DNA of 64,000 nucleotides from Candidatus Pacearchaeota archaeon. Lineage in GTDB: Archaea; Nanobdellota; Nanobdellia; Pacearchaeales; GW2011-AR1. Below the pieces are notes generated by a model, which worked only from the letters and a program-made list of their open reading frames with translations, had not been told where the DNA came from and did not search any database. Below, piece by piece: positions 6,879 to 15,290 of this stretch. A program made the translations under genes and the position numbers. The stretch lies in the NCBI GenBank assembly GCA_016188825.1, contig JACPHA010000010.1, positions 49,875 through 113,874 of the forward strand. The letters are read 5' to 3'. Numbering within the stretch: the first letter of the stretch is position 1; each line of letters begins with the position of its first letter.

Positions 6879-8942
6879 ATGAAAACAAAACATTTCAGGA
6901 TTAATTTACTATTGTCAGCATTTTTTATTTTGCTCATACCATTAACATCAGCAACAATTTTAATGGGCCAGCCAAGGTCGTTCTATAATGTCGGTGATGA
7001 ATTTAATCTAACAATAACAATAAGCTCTGCCAAAGACTCAACTGATTTTTTCATTGCAACTCTTGTCTGTGATGAAGGACAAGGCGAAGTGGAATTATAC
7101 AAAAGCCCATTTAGCTTAAAAAAAAGCACAGAAGAAAAAATTTTTATTTTGACAATCCTAGATAAAACTTTTGTTCAAGACCTTCTTGGAAATTGTCACG
7201 TTAAAGCAACTTATGCAGACGAACAGGCCCAGACACAAAATTTTGAATTAACAAACAAGATTGATATAATTATCAACTTAAGAGGCACCGTTTTTGGCCC
7301 TGGCGATAATGTTAACGTCTTTGGAGAGGCAAAAAAAATAAACAGCGATTTGTCTTCAGGTTTTGTAGAGGTAAACTTGCCAGGATTAGATTTTAGTTTT
7401 ATTGGGCAAGTAAAATCCGGGCAGTTTAATTTTAACTTTACAATTCCGGAAACAACTTCTCCAGGAGAATATGAAATAGTTTCAAAAGTTTACGAGAAAG
7501 ATAGTTCAGGAAATATGATAAATCAGGGAGAAGTAAAAACAACAATAAAAATAAAGCAGGTCACTAAGTCAATGGCAATTGCTCTAAACCAACAGACAAT
7601 TTATCCAACCCAAGAATTGCAATATACAATAATCATTTATGACCAAGTAGGAGAAAATGTCCCAGGGGATGCCTCAATAACAATTACATCTCCAAGTGGA
7701 AATGTGCTAAGTAAAAGCATTGTCAAAACCGGCCAGACAAATTTTCTTCCAATAGCAAAAAACTTTGCTCCAGGCTACTGGGAAATTTTTGCAAAACTTG
7801 GCGATTTCGAACAAAAAAAGACTTTTTATGTAGAGGAATACGAACACCTTTCGGCTGAATTAAAAAATAACACTTTATTTATCACAAACACAGGCAATGT
7901 TCCCTACTCTGGACCAGTTGAAGTTACAATCGGAAGCAAGAAGGAAATCCTTGATTTAGAAAATATTCCAGTTGGAGAAAATAAAAAATTAAGACTCTCT
8001 GCCCCAGATGGAGAGTATGAAGTTCTGATTAGAGTCAATAACAATCTACAAAGCCTGGGCAAAACCTTGCTCACAGGAAAAGTAATCTCTATTGATGACA
8101 TTCTCCAAGGCCCAACATTAAAAAGCACTTTCTTAGTTTTACTTTGGTTTGTTGTTATTTTGACAATTGCAATAATCGCCTTGCTTTTGTATAGAAAAAT
8201 ACAAAAGAAGAAATACTTAGGAACAATGCCTACAGGCGGAATACAGAGCATTAAAACAACTTCAACTGCAGCAACAGCTTCCTCTAGCGTTGAAAAAGGC
8301 CAAAAACAAGAATGCGCAGTTCTTTCATTAAATGTCAGAAACTTAAATGAACTGGAGAATGAAGAATCAAAAGAAGGCCTCCACGCCTTGGAAACCGCAC
8401 TATGGAAAGCAAAAGAATCTGGCGCAAAAATTTATAGCGAAGGAAATTACAAAATAGCAATTTTTGCCTCTTCTTTTCTTAAATCCCAGGATCCAACTTT
8501 AAAAGCAATCAGAATTGCGCAGGATATTGAAAAACTATTAGAATTCCACAACAAAAGATTCACATTGAAAATAGATTATGGAGTTGGGATTAATACTGGC
8601 AATTTAATTGTCGAAACAAAAGATGAAAAATTCAAATTTATTTCAGTTGATAACACAATAGCATCTGCAAAGAGAATTTCCGAGCAGGCAAGCTCAGAAA
8701 CATTGCTTTCAGAATCTTTATATAGAAGGTTAGTAGGCAAGGCAAAAATGGAAAAAATTCAAAACAAATCCCTTTGGAGACTTAAATCAGTCACAGACCG
8801 CTCTGTTCATGAGGAATTCATCAAAAAATTCATGCACAGGCAGGGCCATCACAGCAATCCTGCTCACGTGCATCACGCCCCGCACACACAACCCCACGGT
8901 CACACGCACCATTCTCAGCACCACCATGAGCACAAAAGCTGA
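6879..8942 (+). CDS. Membrane receptor with degenerate class III cyclase domain
   Basis: This is a 687-aa protein. A signal peptide (about 1-26) is followed by roughly 380 residues of beta-rich Ig-like extracellular sequence, one membrane helix (about 415-438) and a cytoplasmic domain (about 475-650) related to class III adenylate/guanylate cyclases: GVGINTGNLIV and FISVDNTIASAKRI match family blocks. The two metal-binding Asp positions appear changed to Asn (LSLNVRN for 'FxDxRG'; EGNYKIAIF for 'GDxxxAxF'), and the block normally containing the catalytic Asn reads IASAKR. Catalysis is therefore unlikely; a nucleotide- or ligand-sensing role is possible. The tail (about 655-687) is very His-rich and may bind metal. 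Confidence 0.8.
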   Translation: MKTKHFRINLLLSAFFILLIPLTSATILMGQPRSFYNVGDEFNLTITISSAKDSTDFFIATLVCDEGQGEVELYKSPFSLKKSTEEKIFILTILDKTFVQDLLGNCHVKATYADEQAQTQNFELTNKIDIIINLRGTVFGPGDNVNVFGEAKKINSDLSSGFVEVNLPGLDFSFIGQVKSGQFNFNFTIPETTSPGEYEIVSKVYEKDSSGNMINQGEVKTTIKIKQVTKSMAIALNQQTIYPTQELQYTIIIYDQVGENVPGDASITITSPSGNVLSKSIVKTGQTNFLPIAKNFAPGYWEIFAKLGDFEQKKTFYVEEYEHLSAELKNNTLFITNTGNVPYSGPVEVTIGSKKEILDLENIPVGENKKLRLSAPDGEYEVLIRVNNNLQSLGKTLLTGKVISIDDILQGPTLKSTFLVLLWFVVILTIAIIALLLYRKIQKKKYLGTMPTGGIQSIKTTSTAATASSSVEKGQKQECAVLSLNVRNLNELENEESKEGLHALETALWKAKESGAKIYSEGNYKIAIFASSFLKSQDPTLKAIRIAQDIEKLLEFHNKRFTLKIDYGVGINTGNLIVETKDEKFKFISVDNTIASAKRISEQASSETLLSESLYRRLVGKAKMEKIQNKSLWRLKSVTDRSVHEEFIKKFMHRQGHHSNPAHVHHAPHTQPHGHTHHSQHHHEHKS

Positions 8943-8982
8943 AAATAATAAACTTTATAATAATTGTTTTTATGGAAAATTA

Positions 8983-9422
8983 ATGGATGAAATATATTTT
9001 GCTGCTTCCATAAGGGGAGGAAGAGATGATGTTGCTTTATATTCAGAATTAATAAAACATCTAGGAAAATATGGTAAAGTATTAACCGAGCACTTGGAGA
9101 TAATAAAATTCCAATTAGTGGAGAAGATAATTTAAGTGATCCAGAGATTCATGATAGAGACATGGCTTGGCTCAACAGATCGAAAGTGGTCGTTGCTGGA
9201 GTTACGACAGCAAGTTTGGGTATAGGTTACGAAATTGGTAGAACAGTAGAACGCAATCTTTGTATTCCGCGGCAAGAAAGAAAAAGAATTCTTTGTCTTT
9301 ACAGGCCTCAAAAAGGAAAAAAACTTTCTGCTATGATCGCCGGCTCTAATGGGATTACTAACATGCAATACCAAACTTTAGAAGAAGCCAAGAGAGCCAT
9401 AGACGATTTTTTTAAAATTTAA
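8983..9422 (+). pseudogene. Nucleoside 2-deoxyribosyltransferase-like gene with 1-nt frameshift
   Basis: The first part (MDEIYFAASIRGGRDD ... KYGKVLTEHL) and the second part (SDPEIHDRDMAWL ... ASLGIGYEIGR ... LCLYRP ... LSAMIAG ... AIDDFF) match consecutive blocks of the Rcl/nucleoside 2-deoxyribosyltransferase family, which cleaves or exchanges the base of deoxynucleotides. They lie in different frames. One missing G in the GG at 9096-9097 would restore a protein of about 146 aa with the family order intact. The lesion is either a real frameshift or an assembly error. The gene begins 40 nt after the receptor gene on the same strand. Confidence 0.8.
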
Positions 9423-9433
9423 TTATAATTTTT

Positions 9434-9772
9434 TCAAACCCTCTTAATCTCTTCTCCGTCAATATAATATCCGTCATGGCCCACCTCTCCATTTAAAATT
9501 CTGCTCAATATTTTTCTCAAATTTTTCCTTCCAATTCTTTGTGCTTGTTTTATCAAGTGTGCTTTCAGGCAGTTTGGGCAGCAATAATAAATTTCTTTTT
9601 TATCTTTTAATCTATAAGCCAAAGTACCAAGGGGATTTCTGTGAGAAAAAGCCTCAATTTCAATCAATAATTCTTCGGGCATTTTTTCAAATTCTCTGCC
9701 CAAGCCATTTCTCTCTAAAAAAACCGTTCGTTCAATGTTATTTAGATTTTGATTGAATTTTTTTATAACCAT
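9434..9772 (-). CDS. Hypothetical protein with CCPNC motif
   Basis: This 112-aa protein starts at ATG 9772 (an upstream in-frame ATG at 9832 adds a hydrophobic leader with no other support). The centre carries YYCCPNCLKAH, a CxxC that could bind metal together with the nearby His. The C-terminus is basic and helical (RIGRKNLRKILSRIL). I do not recognise the family. It is convergent with the deoxyribosyltransferase-like pseudogene. Confidence 0.6.
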   Translation of the reverse strand: MVIKKFNQNLNNIERTVFLERNGLGREFEKMPEELLIEIEAFSHRNPLGTLAYRLKDKKEIYYCCPNCLKAHLIKQAQRIGRKNLRKILSRILNGEVGHDGYYIDGEEIKRV

Positions 9773-10004
9773 TTTGATATCCGAAAAGCCAAAAAACAAA
9801 ACGGCTTTAATATAAAATTTTAATAGAAACAATGTCTTTAAACAAAATGTTACTCAATATAATTTCTTTAGAAATAATCTTTCTGCATATGCCCATAGAA
9901 TTTACTTTGCTATACATATTACATATAAGCCCCGCAAGTTTATATATCTTTCGCCGAACTAAAGTATATAAATTATTATAAATCAAACCATTAACTTCTT
10001 TTGA

Positions 10005-10445
10005 ATGAATTTAAAAGAGGAGGAATCCAGACAAGAAGCAAGACTGCACAAAGTTTATAATTTGTTTATAAGAAACTGGCAAAATTCAAGCACACAAGAA
10101 TATGGTTTATATATTCATGAAGAAAGCGGAGTCTTAGCTAAAGATTGCAATTTAAAATATATAGGATTTTGTATCCCTCTTTCTGATATATCTCTTAAGG
10201 GTTTGGCACAACAAGTTGCAGACGATAGGAGATTAAGAATTGTCCTAGGCGATGATATTATCACCATACCTAAAGAATATTGTGATACAAGGGAAAGTTA
10301 CATAGATTTTCCAGTAAGCGAAGAGAAATTGAATAAATTTAGAGATATTTACATTGGAATAGAAGAAGAGATACTGCAGAAATTAGCAGAAAAAAGACTA
10401 AAAGAGAGAAGAGAAGTTGAAGATTTAAGAGGCATGGCTCTTTAG
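10005..10445 (+). CDS. Hypothetical soluble protein, 146 aa
   Basis: This charged 146-aa protein has no signal peptide and a helical C-terminus rich in Glu, Lys and Arg. The upstream run AGTTTATATATC (about 9938-9949) is a likely TATA region with a longer leader than usual; a second AT-rich run at about 9966-9980 gives the usual spacing. The family is not recognised. The gap before it (9773-10004) shows no other clear feature. Confidence 0.6.
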   Translation: MNLKEEESRQEARLHKVYNLFIRNWQNSSTQEYGLYIHEESGVLAKDCNLKYIGFCIPLSDISLKGLAQQVADDRRLRIVLGDDIITIPKEYCDTRESYIDFPVSEEKLNKFRDIYIGIEEEILQKLAEKRLKERREVEDLRGMAL

Positions 10446-10487
10446 TTTTGATTAACCAATAATTTTAACCAAAACCCTTATAAAAAA

Positions 10488-11141
10488 TCAATCAACATTT
10501 CTTGCAATATAATTAATACCAACTTCCATTGAACCAGAATCAGGCCATGCTTCAAAAAGAAAAATTCTTTCTGGGGTATAACCAACATCCAATTGAATTT
10601 CTCCGCCTATTGTCTCAGGATATACAGGCCCTGCAAATCCTGCTTCTGTCCTTTCAGGATCTGCATAAAAATTATTCAAAAAAATCTTGCCATTAACTTT
10701 TAATTTTTCAATTTCTTCTCTGCTTTTTTGCAAATAAATAACTTGTCCGCTCCAACCCTGAACATTCAGAGGTCTATCAAAATAAGCTCTTATAGTTACT
10801 CTTTCAAAATCTCCGCCAAAACCAACGACAACTTGTAAAGGATCATAATATGAACAAACAAATCTTGCTTGTCTGTAAAAACTGTCTGGCTGTCCAAGCA
10901 TGTTTTCTGCTCTGTTTCCCTGTGCTTCAACTAGGTTATCACTATAAGCAAGCATTTTAGAAGCATATCTGCTGTCGCTCAAAGGCGGGAGTCGTATTTC
11001 GTTCGCGTAATCTCCTGCTCCAACCGGACTTTGATCTTGAATTTCGTTATAGATATTACTAACACCACAACCACCCACTAAAATTATTCCTCCGGCGGTT
11101 CTTATAAAGTCCCTTCTGCTCAGCCCCTCTTCCAAACCCAT
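10488..11141 (-). CDS. Tat-exported lipoprotein, unknown function
   Basis: This 217-aa protein has the leader LSRRDFIRTAGGIILVGGCG, which carries the Tat motif SRRDF, a hydrophobic core and a lipobox ending in Cys. It should therefore be exported folded and anchored by lipid. The mature part is beta-rich, with aromatic and Gly/Asp-rich segments, and has no recognised catalytic motif. It is followed on the same strand by none of the membrane genes; those lie upstream, and the shared direction may indicate a cell-surface gene group at 10.5-12.2 kb. Confidence 0.65.
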   Translation of the reverse strand: MGLEEGLSRRDFIRTAGGIILVGGCGVSNIYNEIQDQSPVGAGDYANEIRLPPLSDSRYASKMLAYSDNLVEAQGNRAENMLGQPDSFYRQARFVCSYYDPLQVVVGFGGDFERVTIRAYFDRPLNVQGWSGQVIYLQKSREEIEKLKVNGKIFLNNFYADPERTEAGFAGPVYPETIGGEIQLDVGYTPERIFLFEAWPDSGSMEVGINYIARNVD

Positions 11142-11182
11142 TTTAATAAAAAACCAAGCAAGTTTATTAATTTATCGTTAAA

Positions 11183-11344
11183 TCATTCCGGCAAAGCTGG
11201 CGGTTGCGGAATTGAACTTACACCAAAAATTCCTCCACCTTCACTTCCAGAAAACAAGAAATAAGAAACAATCCCAGCTACAACCAAAATTATCAATATA
11301 ATTAAAATCCAAATCCATGCCGAGCCTCTTTTTGATTTTATCAT
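11183..11344 (-). CDS. Short single-pass membrane protein
   Basis: This 53-aa protein starts with a short basic head (MIKSKRGSA) followed by about 22 hydrophobic residues (WIWILIILIILVVAGIVSYF) and a Gly/Pro-rich tail. The head plus hydrophobic stretch resembles archaeal class III (pilin-like) leaders, but the protein is too short to be a usual pilin. Its ATG directly follows the stop of the secreted WNLI-type gene, so they form one transcript. The start at 11344 avoids the overlap created by an earlier in-frame ATG. Confidence 0.55.
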   Translation of the reverse strand: MIKSKRGSAWIWILIILIILVVAGIVSYFLFSGSEGGGIFGVSSIPQPPALPE

Positions 11345-11345
11345 T

Positions 11346-12173
11346 TTATGGTATTGGGGGCGGCGCAATTGTAGTTTGCCACAAGTTACAAGTGTCAGAA
11401 ACCTTTACAACTATTGGAATAAACAAGTTGTCGTTATCAATTTTCATATTAAGTAATGTATTTACATTTTTAGACTCTTCAGAATCAAATAGCCATTTTT
11501 GATTTTGTGCGTCCCAGTAATTAAAAGAAACAACATCACAATTTCCGATTACATCTTTAAAATTCTTCTGATAGAATGCTGGAGTAAAATATATAAAATT
11601 CCATCCGCGAGCCAACCTTGACTTGCTTAATTTTTCTTCATGTTTGTCAATATCTCTTAATGGAAAACTAGTTAGCGAATAACTACAATCGATATTAGAA
11701 TAAACCCACTGAGAAGTCATTGCATACGAGAAAAATCCATCATTTCCACCCATTTCGTTTGACAAATAGAAACCTTGCCAAGCAGAGTCATATTCTTCTT
11801 GAACTGAATCATATTTTCCCCCCACATATCCTCTATTCGGAACATATAAATATCTATATTTAACCTGATATCCAGAAACATCATTTTCACTTATTCCACA
11901 TCCCAATGGTTTTGTAAATCCCTGATAATTATTAATTGTTCTTGGAGGTTCAGAAAGATCATTAACAGGATTTGGTGTCGGTATAAGATTCCATCCTTTA
12001 CGCAATGTAAAAATAGTTCTCATATAGAGAAGATTGGATGTGCTTCCGTAGACAAAATCTTTTGCTTGTCCCTCTTCATTTTTTACAGGATCTGGATCAT
12101 ATGGATCATAAACTTCAGAAGAAGAAATTCCTATAAGCCCAACCAAGAGAACAATAATAATAATTTTCTTCAT
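11346..12173 (-). CDS. Secreted WNLI-repeat protein
   Basis: This 275-aa secreted protein starts at ATG 12173 with signal peptide MKKIIIIVLLVGLIGISSS. The mature part holds two blocks of the type 'GWNLI' (RKGWNLIPTPNPVND and ARGWNFIYFTP) and aromatic-rich beta segments. The same WNLI blocks occur in the C-terminal ends of the two giant surface proteins at 31.6-43.3 kb, which suggests a shared surface module. An ATG at 12242 exists but puts a charged stretch before the signal peptide. Confidence 0.7.
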   Translation of the reverse strand: MKKIIIIVLLVGLIGISSSEVYDPYDPDPVKNEEGQAKDFVYGSTSNLLYMRTIFTLRKGWNLIPTPNPVNDLSEPPRTINNYQGFTKPLGCGISENDVSGYQVKYRYLYVPNRGYVGGKYDSVQEEYDSAWQGFYLSNEMGGNDGFFSYAMTSQWVYSNIDCSYSLTSFPLRDIDKHEEKLSKSRLARGWNFIYFTPAFYQKNFKDVIGNCDVVSFNYWDAQNQKWLFDSEESKNVNTLLNMKIDNDNLFIPIVVKVSDTCNLWQTTIAPPPIP

Positions 12174-12269
12174 TTTTCTACAAAGTCCCCCCCTTTTAAA
12201 ACTTTCGTAGACTTCGAAATTTTTCGAATAATGGAGCACCACATAAAATTTAAATAGTACCTAATCCCC

Positions 12270-12279
12270 TAAGTACTTA
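12270..12279. promoter_or_regulatory. Palindrome at the start of a toxin-antitoxin pair
   Basis: TAAGTACTTA is a perfect 10-bp palindrome that overlaps the ATG at 12279. An AT-rich TATA run (AAATTTAAATA, about 12246-12256) lies about 25 nt upstream. Placement at the expected transcription start suggests an operator for the antitoxin; function is inferred. Confidence 0.45.
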
Positions 12280-12569
12280 TGGGAGAAATGAAAATAAGCA
12301 TATCAAATAATGCAGAAGAGATTTTTAGAAAATTAGCCATGAAAAAATTCGGATATAAAAAGGGGGCAATTAGCATGGCCGCCGAGGAAGCAATTGAAGA
12401 TTGGACAGATTCGTCATATGAGGATGAAGAGTTTTTTCCGATAAAAAATCCCACAGAGGCAATTTCTGGTTTATTAAAGCATGTCAAAAAGAATTCTGTT
12501 GAATTACAACATGAAGTTGGAGATATTTTAGCCAAAAAATATGCTAATCGACGCAAACATTTTTCTTGA
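12279..12569 (+). CDS. Putative antitoxin of a PIN-domain toxin
   Basis: This 96-aa protein has a beta-strand start (MKISISNNAEEIFRKLAMKKFGYKKGAISMAAEEAI), as in antitoxins of the ribbon-helix-helix or related type often paired with PIN toxins in archaea. The C-terminal part is helical and acidic, suited to toxin binding. Its stop overlaps the downstream PIN gene start by 29 nt, typical of translational coupling. The role is inferred from context. Confidence 0.65.
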   Translation: MGEMKISISNNAEEIFRKLAMKKFGYKKGAISMAAEEAIEDWTDSSYEDEEFFPIKNPTEAISGLLKHVKKNSVELQHEVGDILAKKYANRRKHFS

Positions 12570-12933
12570 AATTCTCCTTGAACAAGAGAAAGCTGAAAAA
12601 TGCAGAAAAGCACTTATAGAAGTTGAGAAAGGAAAAGAGGCAACCACAACAAATTTTACAATAGATTCTATTATTATCGTAATGAACAGGAAAAAAGCCA
12701 CTCTTTCTAAAATTAAATTATTTATCATGAGTATTTTAAGTTATAAAAGTCTAAGAATTTATCACCAAACATTGAGGGATAGAGTGCACGCACTTGATTG
12801 GATGAAAAAATACAATTTAGATTATGAAGACGCATTAACGTTACAATCAGCAATCTCCACAGGAAGTAAAGAAATATTAAGCTTCGATTCTGATTTTGAT
12901 AAAATTAAAGAAATAAAAAGAATTGAACCTTAG
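12541..12933 (+). CDS. PIN-domain toxin (VapC-like)
   Basis: This 130-aa PIN-domain ribonuclease, the toxin of the pair, opens with MLIDANIFLEILL, placing the first metal Asp at residue 4. It contains LDYEDALTLQSAI, with the central acidic pair, and ends with SFDSDFDKIKEIKRIEP, the last acidic site. All expected acidic residues appear present, so it is likely active. Confidence 0.8.
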   Translation: MLIDANIFLEILLEQEKAEKCRKALIEVEKGKEATTTNFTIDSIIIVMNRKKATLSKIKLFIMSILSYKSLRIYHQTLRDRVHALDWMKKYNLDYEDALTLQSAISTGSKEILSFDSDFDKIKEIKRIEP

Positions 12934-12954
12934 TCTTATAATAACTTCAAAGAA

Positions 12955-13740
12955 TCACCTTATCCTCAATAAAGGATGCCTTGAAATCTTTATTCTTACT
13001 TTATCTCCAACTTTCAAGTTAAATTCCCTGTTTGAATCAATTGCCAGAACAGAATTAGTCAATGGAATAACTTCAACACTTTCGTTTTCCTTCATTGCAT
13101 GATTTAAAATTGAAAACCCATGTAACTTCCCAAAATAAGGCTCTCTAACAAACATTTTAATAAATCTCGATTGCGGGCTAAATGGCTTCCTGCCCGCAGA
13201 TTTAAACCATGCAGTTGAGCCAGTCCCAGTTGAAAATATCAACCCAGAAGAAAATTGTTTTTCTTCCTTTATTTTTATCTTGGTTTTTATCTTTAGTTTA
13301 TATTTTGAAATCAAATAAGCTTTTTCATTTGCAATAAAAACCTCATTCAATGCCATTGGCTCTAAAATCTTGTTGTTCAAATAAATTTTAATTCTCTCAA
13401 GTTTTTCTATTTTATAATTTCCTTTCTTTATTTGATTTAATTTTTCATCAATTTCATCAATATTTATCGTTGATAAAGCACCAACACTTTTTTTCGGAGA
13501 TGAATTTACAATTAAAATTGGCCCATCAAACAAATAATGCGCCGCAGACAGCGCAGTTCCATCCCCACCAACAGAAATAACAATATCAATATTTTTCAAA
13601 TCTTTCTTAATTAATGTGTTTTTCCAAGCATATTTAAATTCAAAACCAGGATGGTAAATCAATCTGCAAACCCCTGCCTCTTTAGAATTTTTAGGATATT
13701 TGCAGACAACAATTGCCTTAATCTTTTTTTCATTTATCAT
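12955..13740 (-). CDS. nadK: NAD kinase
   Basis: This 261-aa protein phosphorylates NAD to NADP. The family fingerprints are present: VGGDGTAL (GGDGT motif, about residues 56-62), ALNEVFI (NE motif), and TGTGSTAW. The C-terminal beta-rich domain fits. Length matches short archaeal NAD kinases. It is a single gene, convergent with the toxin pair, and probably essential. Confidence 0.92.
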   Translation of the reverse strand: MINEKKIKAIVVCKYPKNSKEAGVCRLIYHPGFEFKYAWKNTLIKKDLKNIDIVISVGGDGTALSAAHYLFDGPILIVNSSPKKSVGALSTINIDEIDEKLNQIKKGNYKIEKLERIKIYLNNKILEPMALNEVFIANEKAYLISKYKLKIKTKIKIKEEKQFSSGLIFSTGTGSTAWFKSAGRKPFSPQSRFIKMFVREPYFGKLHGFSILNHAMKENESVEVIPLTNSVLAIDSNREFNLKVGDKVRIKISRHPLLRIR

Positions 13741-13807
13741 TATTTAAAAAAGTATTCAAATCTTTTAAATCTGCCTCTTCGTTAATAGGCTATGTGTAAA
13801 TCTACTG

Positions 13808-13837
13808 CATGAATTTAGGAATAATATTCCATTCATG
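13808..13837. other. Strong hairpin between nadK and an MNT locus
   Basis: CATGAAT at 13808-13814 pairs with ATTCATG at 13831-13837, and an inner GGAAT/ATTCC with a three-base loop sits inside. It lies upstream of nadK and upstream of the MNT gene, so it is not a simple terminator for either. It may be part of a 5' leader or a former operator. Confidence 0.5.
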
Positions 13838-13934
13838 TTTTGCTCTGTTTAGAACATTTCTGGTTATTATCGAGGGGCGAATGTGGAAAAAATAACTGAT
13901 ACTATCACATAAAAATATAGAACGATAACTTTAA

Positions 13935-13948
13935 ATATCAATTGATAT
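13935..13948. promoter_or_regulatory. Operator palindrome of the MNT/HEPN pair
   Basis: ATATCAATTGATAT is a perfect 14-bp palindrome 13 nt before the ATG at 13962, between the TATA-like TTTAAATA run (13930-13937, overlapping) and the start. The encoded MNT protein carries a helix-turn-helix, so autorepression is likely. Confidence 0.55.
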
Positions 13949-13961
13949 CTTACAATATCAT

Positions 13962-14495
13962 ATGAAAATAAAAGATATCAAGGAAGAAATTAAAAAATAC
14001 TTTTTTGTGAACCCAACTGCGAAAATACGAGTTAGACAAATTGAAAAAGAGCTTAAATTACCACTTCCTTCGGTCATTAGATATGCAAAAGATCTTGAGA
14101 AAGAAGAAATATTAAAAAAAGAAAAAGTAGCAGGAGTTGTTTTATTTTCTGCTGATAGAGTATCTAAATATTTCTTACTAGAAAAGAAAATATATAACCT
14201 AAAACAACTCTATGAATCTGGGTTGGTGGAATATTTAGTAAGCGAATTGAGTAATCCGGTAATAATTGTTTTTGGCTCCTATTCAAAGGGTGAGGACTTT
14301 GAAAACAGCGATATTGATTTGTACATACAGACGCCGTCTAAAAAAGAAATAAAACTGGAAAAATTTGAAAAACTACTTAAAAGGAGAATACAACTTTTTA
14401 TTCATTCTAATTTAAAAAAAGTGAACAATCCTCATTTGATGAACAACATAATCAACGGCATGATTCTTAATAATTTCATTGAGGTGTTCACATGA
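13962..14495 (+). CDS. HTH-MNT nucleotidyltransferase (antitoxin)
   Basis: This 177-aa protein has an N-terminal winged helix (about 15-65, KIRVRQIEKELKLPLPSVIR) and an MNT nucleotidyltransferase domain (about 85-150) with VFGSYSKGEDFENSDIDLYI, the GS...DxD motif. In MntA/HepT systems such an enzyme silences the partner HEPN ribonuclease by AMPylation. The HEPN partner follows with a 4-nt overlap (ATGA). Upstream is a perfect palindrome. Confidence 0.85.
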   Translation: MKIKDIKEEIKKYFFVNPTAKIRVRQIEKELKLPLPSVIRYAKDLEKEEILKKEKVAGVVLFSADRVSKYFLLEKKIYNLKQLYESGLVEYLVSELSNPVIIVFGSYSKGEDFENSDIDLYIQTPSKKEIKLEKFEKLLKRRIQLFIHSNLKKVNNPHLMNNIINGMILNNFIEVFT

Positions 14496-14932
14496 AAGAA
14501 GCATCCTGGAGTGATTGTATTTATTCAAATTCGTCAATTAAAATAACTCCAGACAAAGCAAAGGCAAAATCGTTAATAGAAACAGCTAAAGAAAGAATAG
14601 AGGTCTTAATTAAAGATCTGAATGAAAAAACTGCAAATTATATATTTGAAGATTGCTATTCATCTGCTTTAGAAATGCTTCATGCATTGGTTCTTCTTGA
14701 CGGCTATAAAGTTGATAATCATATCTGTTTGGGATATTACCTAAGGGACGTTCTGAAAAGAAAGGATTTATTTAGACTATTTGATGATTGCAGATTTAAA
14801 AGAAATTCATTAGTTTATTATGGAAAAAGAATGGATTTCGAAACTGCAGAAGAAACAATAGAAAAAACTAAAGCATTATTTAGAGAGCTGGATAAAATAA
14901 TTTCAAGTTTAAATTATAGCCAAAGACATTAG
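14492..14932 (+). CDS. HEPN-domain protein, toxin partner of MNT
   Basis: This 146-aa all-helical protein has the block FKRNSLVYYGKRMD in the last third, the position of the RxxxxxH catalytic motif in HEPN ribonucleases. Here the last position is Tyr instead of His, a variant seen in the second pair of this window too (RNSINYYGKEI). It forms an operon with the MNT gene. Whether the Tyr variant is active is not known from sequence. Confidence 0.8.
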   Translation: MKEASWSDCIYSNSSIKITPDKAKAKSLIETAKERIEVLIKDLNEKTANYIFEDCYSSALEMLHALVLLDGYKVDNHICLGYYLRDVLKRKDLFRLFDDCRFKRNSLVYYGKRMDFETAEETIEKTKALFRELDKIISSLNYSQRH

Positions 14933-14933
14933 T

Positions 14934-14990
14934 AATTTTCTGTTTTGGCTTTGGCTATCAAGGGAAAGCCATAAAAAAGGGTAGAAAATT
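14934..14990. terminator. Two-layer hairpin after the HEPN gene
   Basis: The outer stem AATTTTCT (14934-14941) pairs with AGAAAATT (14983-14990). The inner stem GGCTTT (14947-14952) pairs with AAAGCC (14965-14970). It starts just after the HEPN stop and probably marks the 3' end of that transcript. The rest of the gap to 15167 holds nothing I recognise. Confidence 0.5.
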
Positions 14991-15167
14991 TATGTCTTCC
15001 ACAATAAGATGGATAATCAAACAAAAATAATCACAAGAACAAGACATTTACAGCTCTTCCTTGCAGAAACCCATTCTTCATCCCATTAAACCTTCAAAAA
15101 TGCTTCTTTAATTCTTATTAACTTCTATTTGGTTTTGAAAATCAATTGTGCTTGAATTTTTTTTGTT

Positions 15168-15290
15168 TATGTCAAGGCACTTGACAAAAAGCCACATTCT
15201 TTATTATGTGGCCGTGCCTTGAGCACACCCAAGAATTTAATTGTCAGAATTCTTGGTGTCCAAAAGTCCCAAACTCAAGGACTTTTTGAT
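15168..15290. repeat. 3'-end structured repeat, copy A
   Basis: The element begins TTTATGTCAAGG and contains a perfect palindrome TGTCAAG-GCA-CTTGACA (15170-15186). An overlapping alternative stem TCAAGGCAC (15172-15180) pairs with GTGCCTTGA (15214-15222) around CCACAT/ATGTGG. Next come AAGAATT/AATTCTT (15231-15254) and an AGTCC/GGACT hairpin followed by T's. Copy B at 28164-28250 shares the first 12 bases, the AAGAATT hairpin and the AGTCCC...GGACTTTTTGAT part. The right part of this copy is inside the 3' end of the GH57 gene. Confidence 0.6.
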
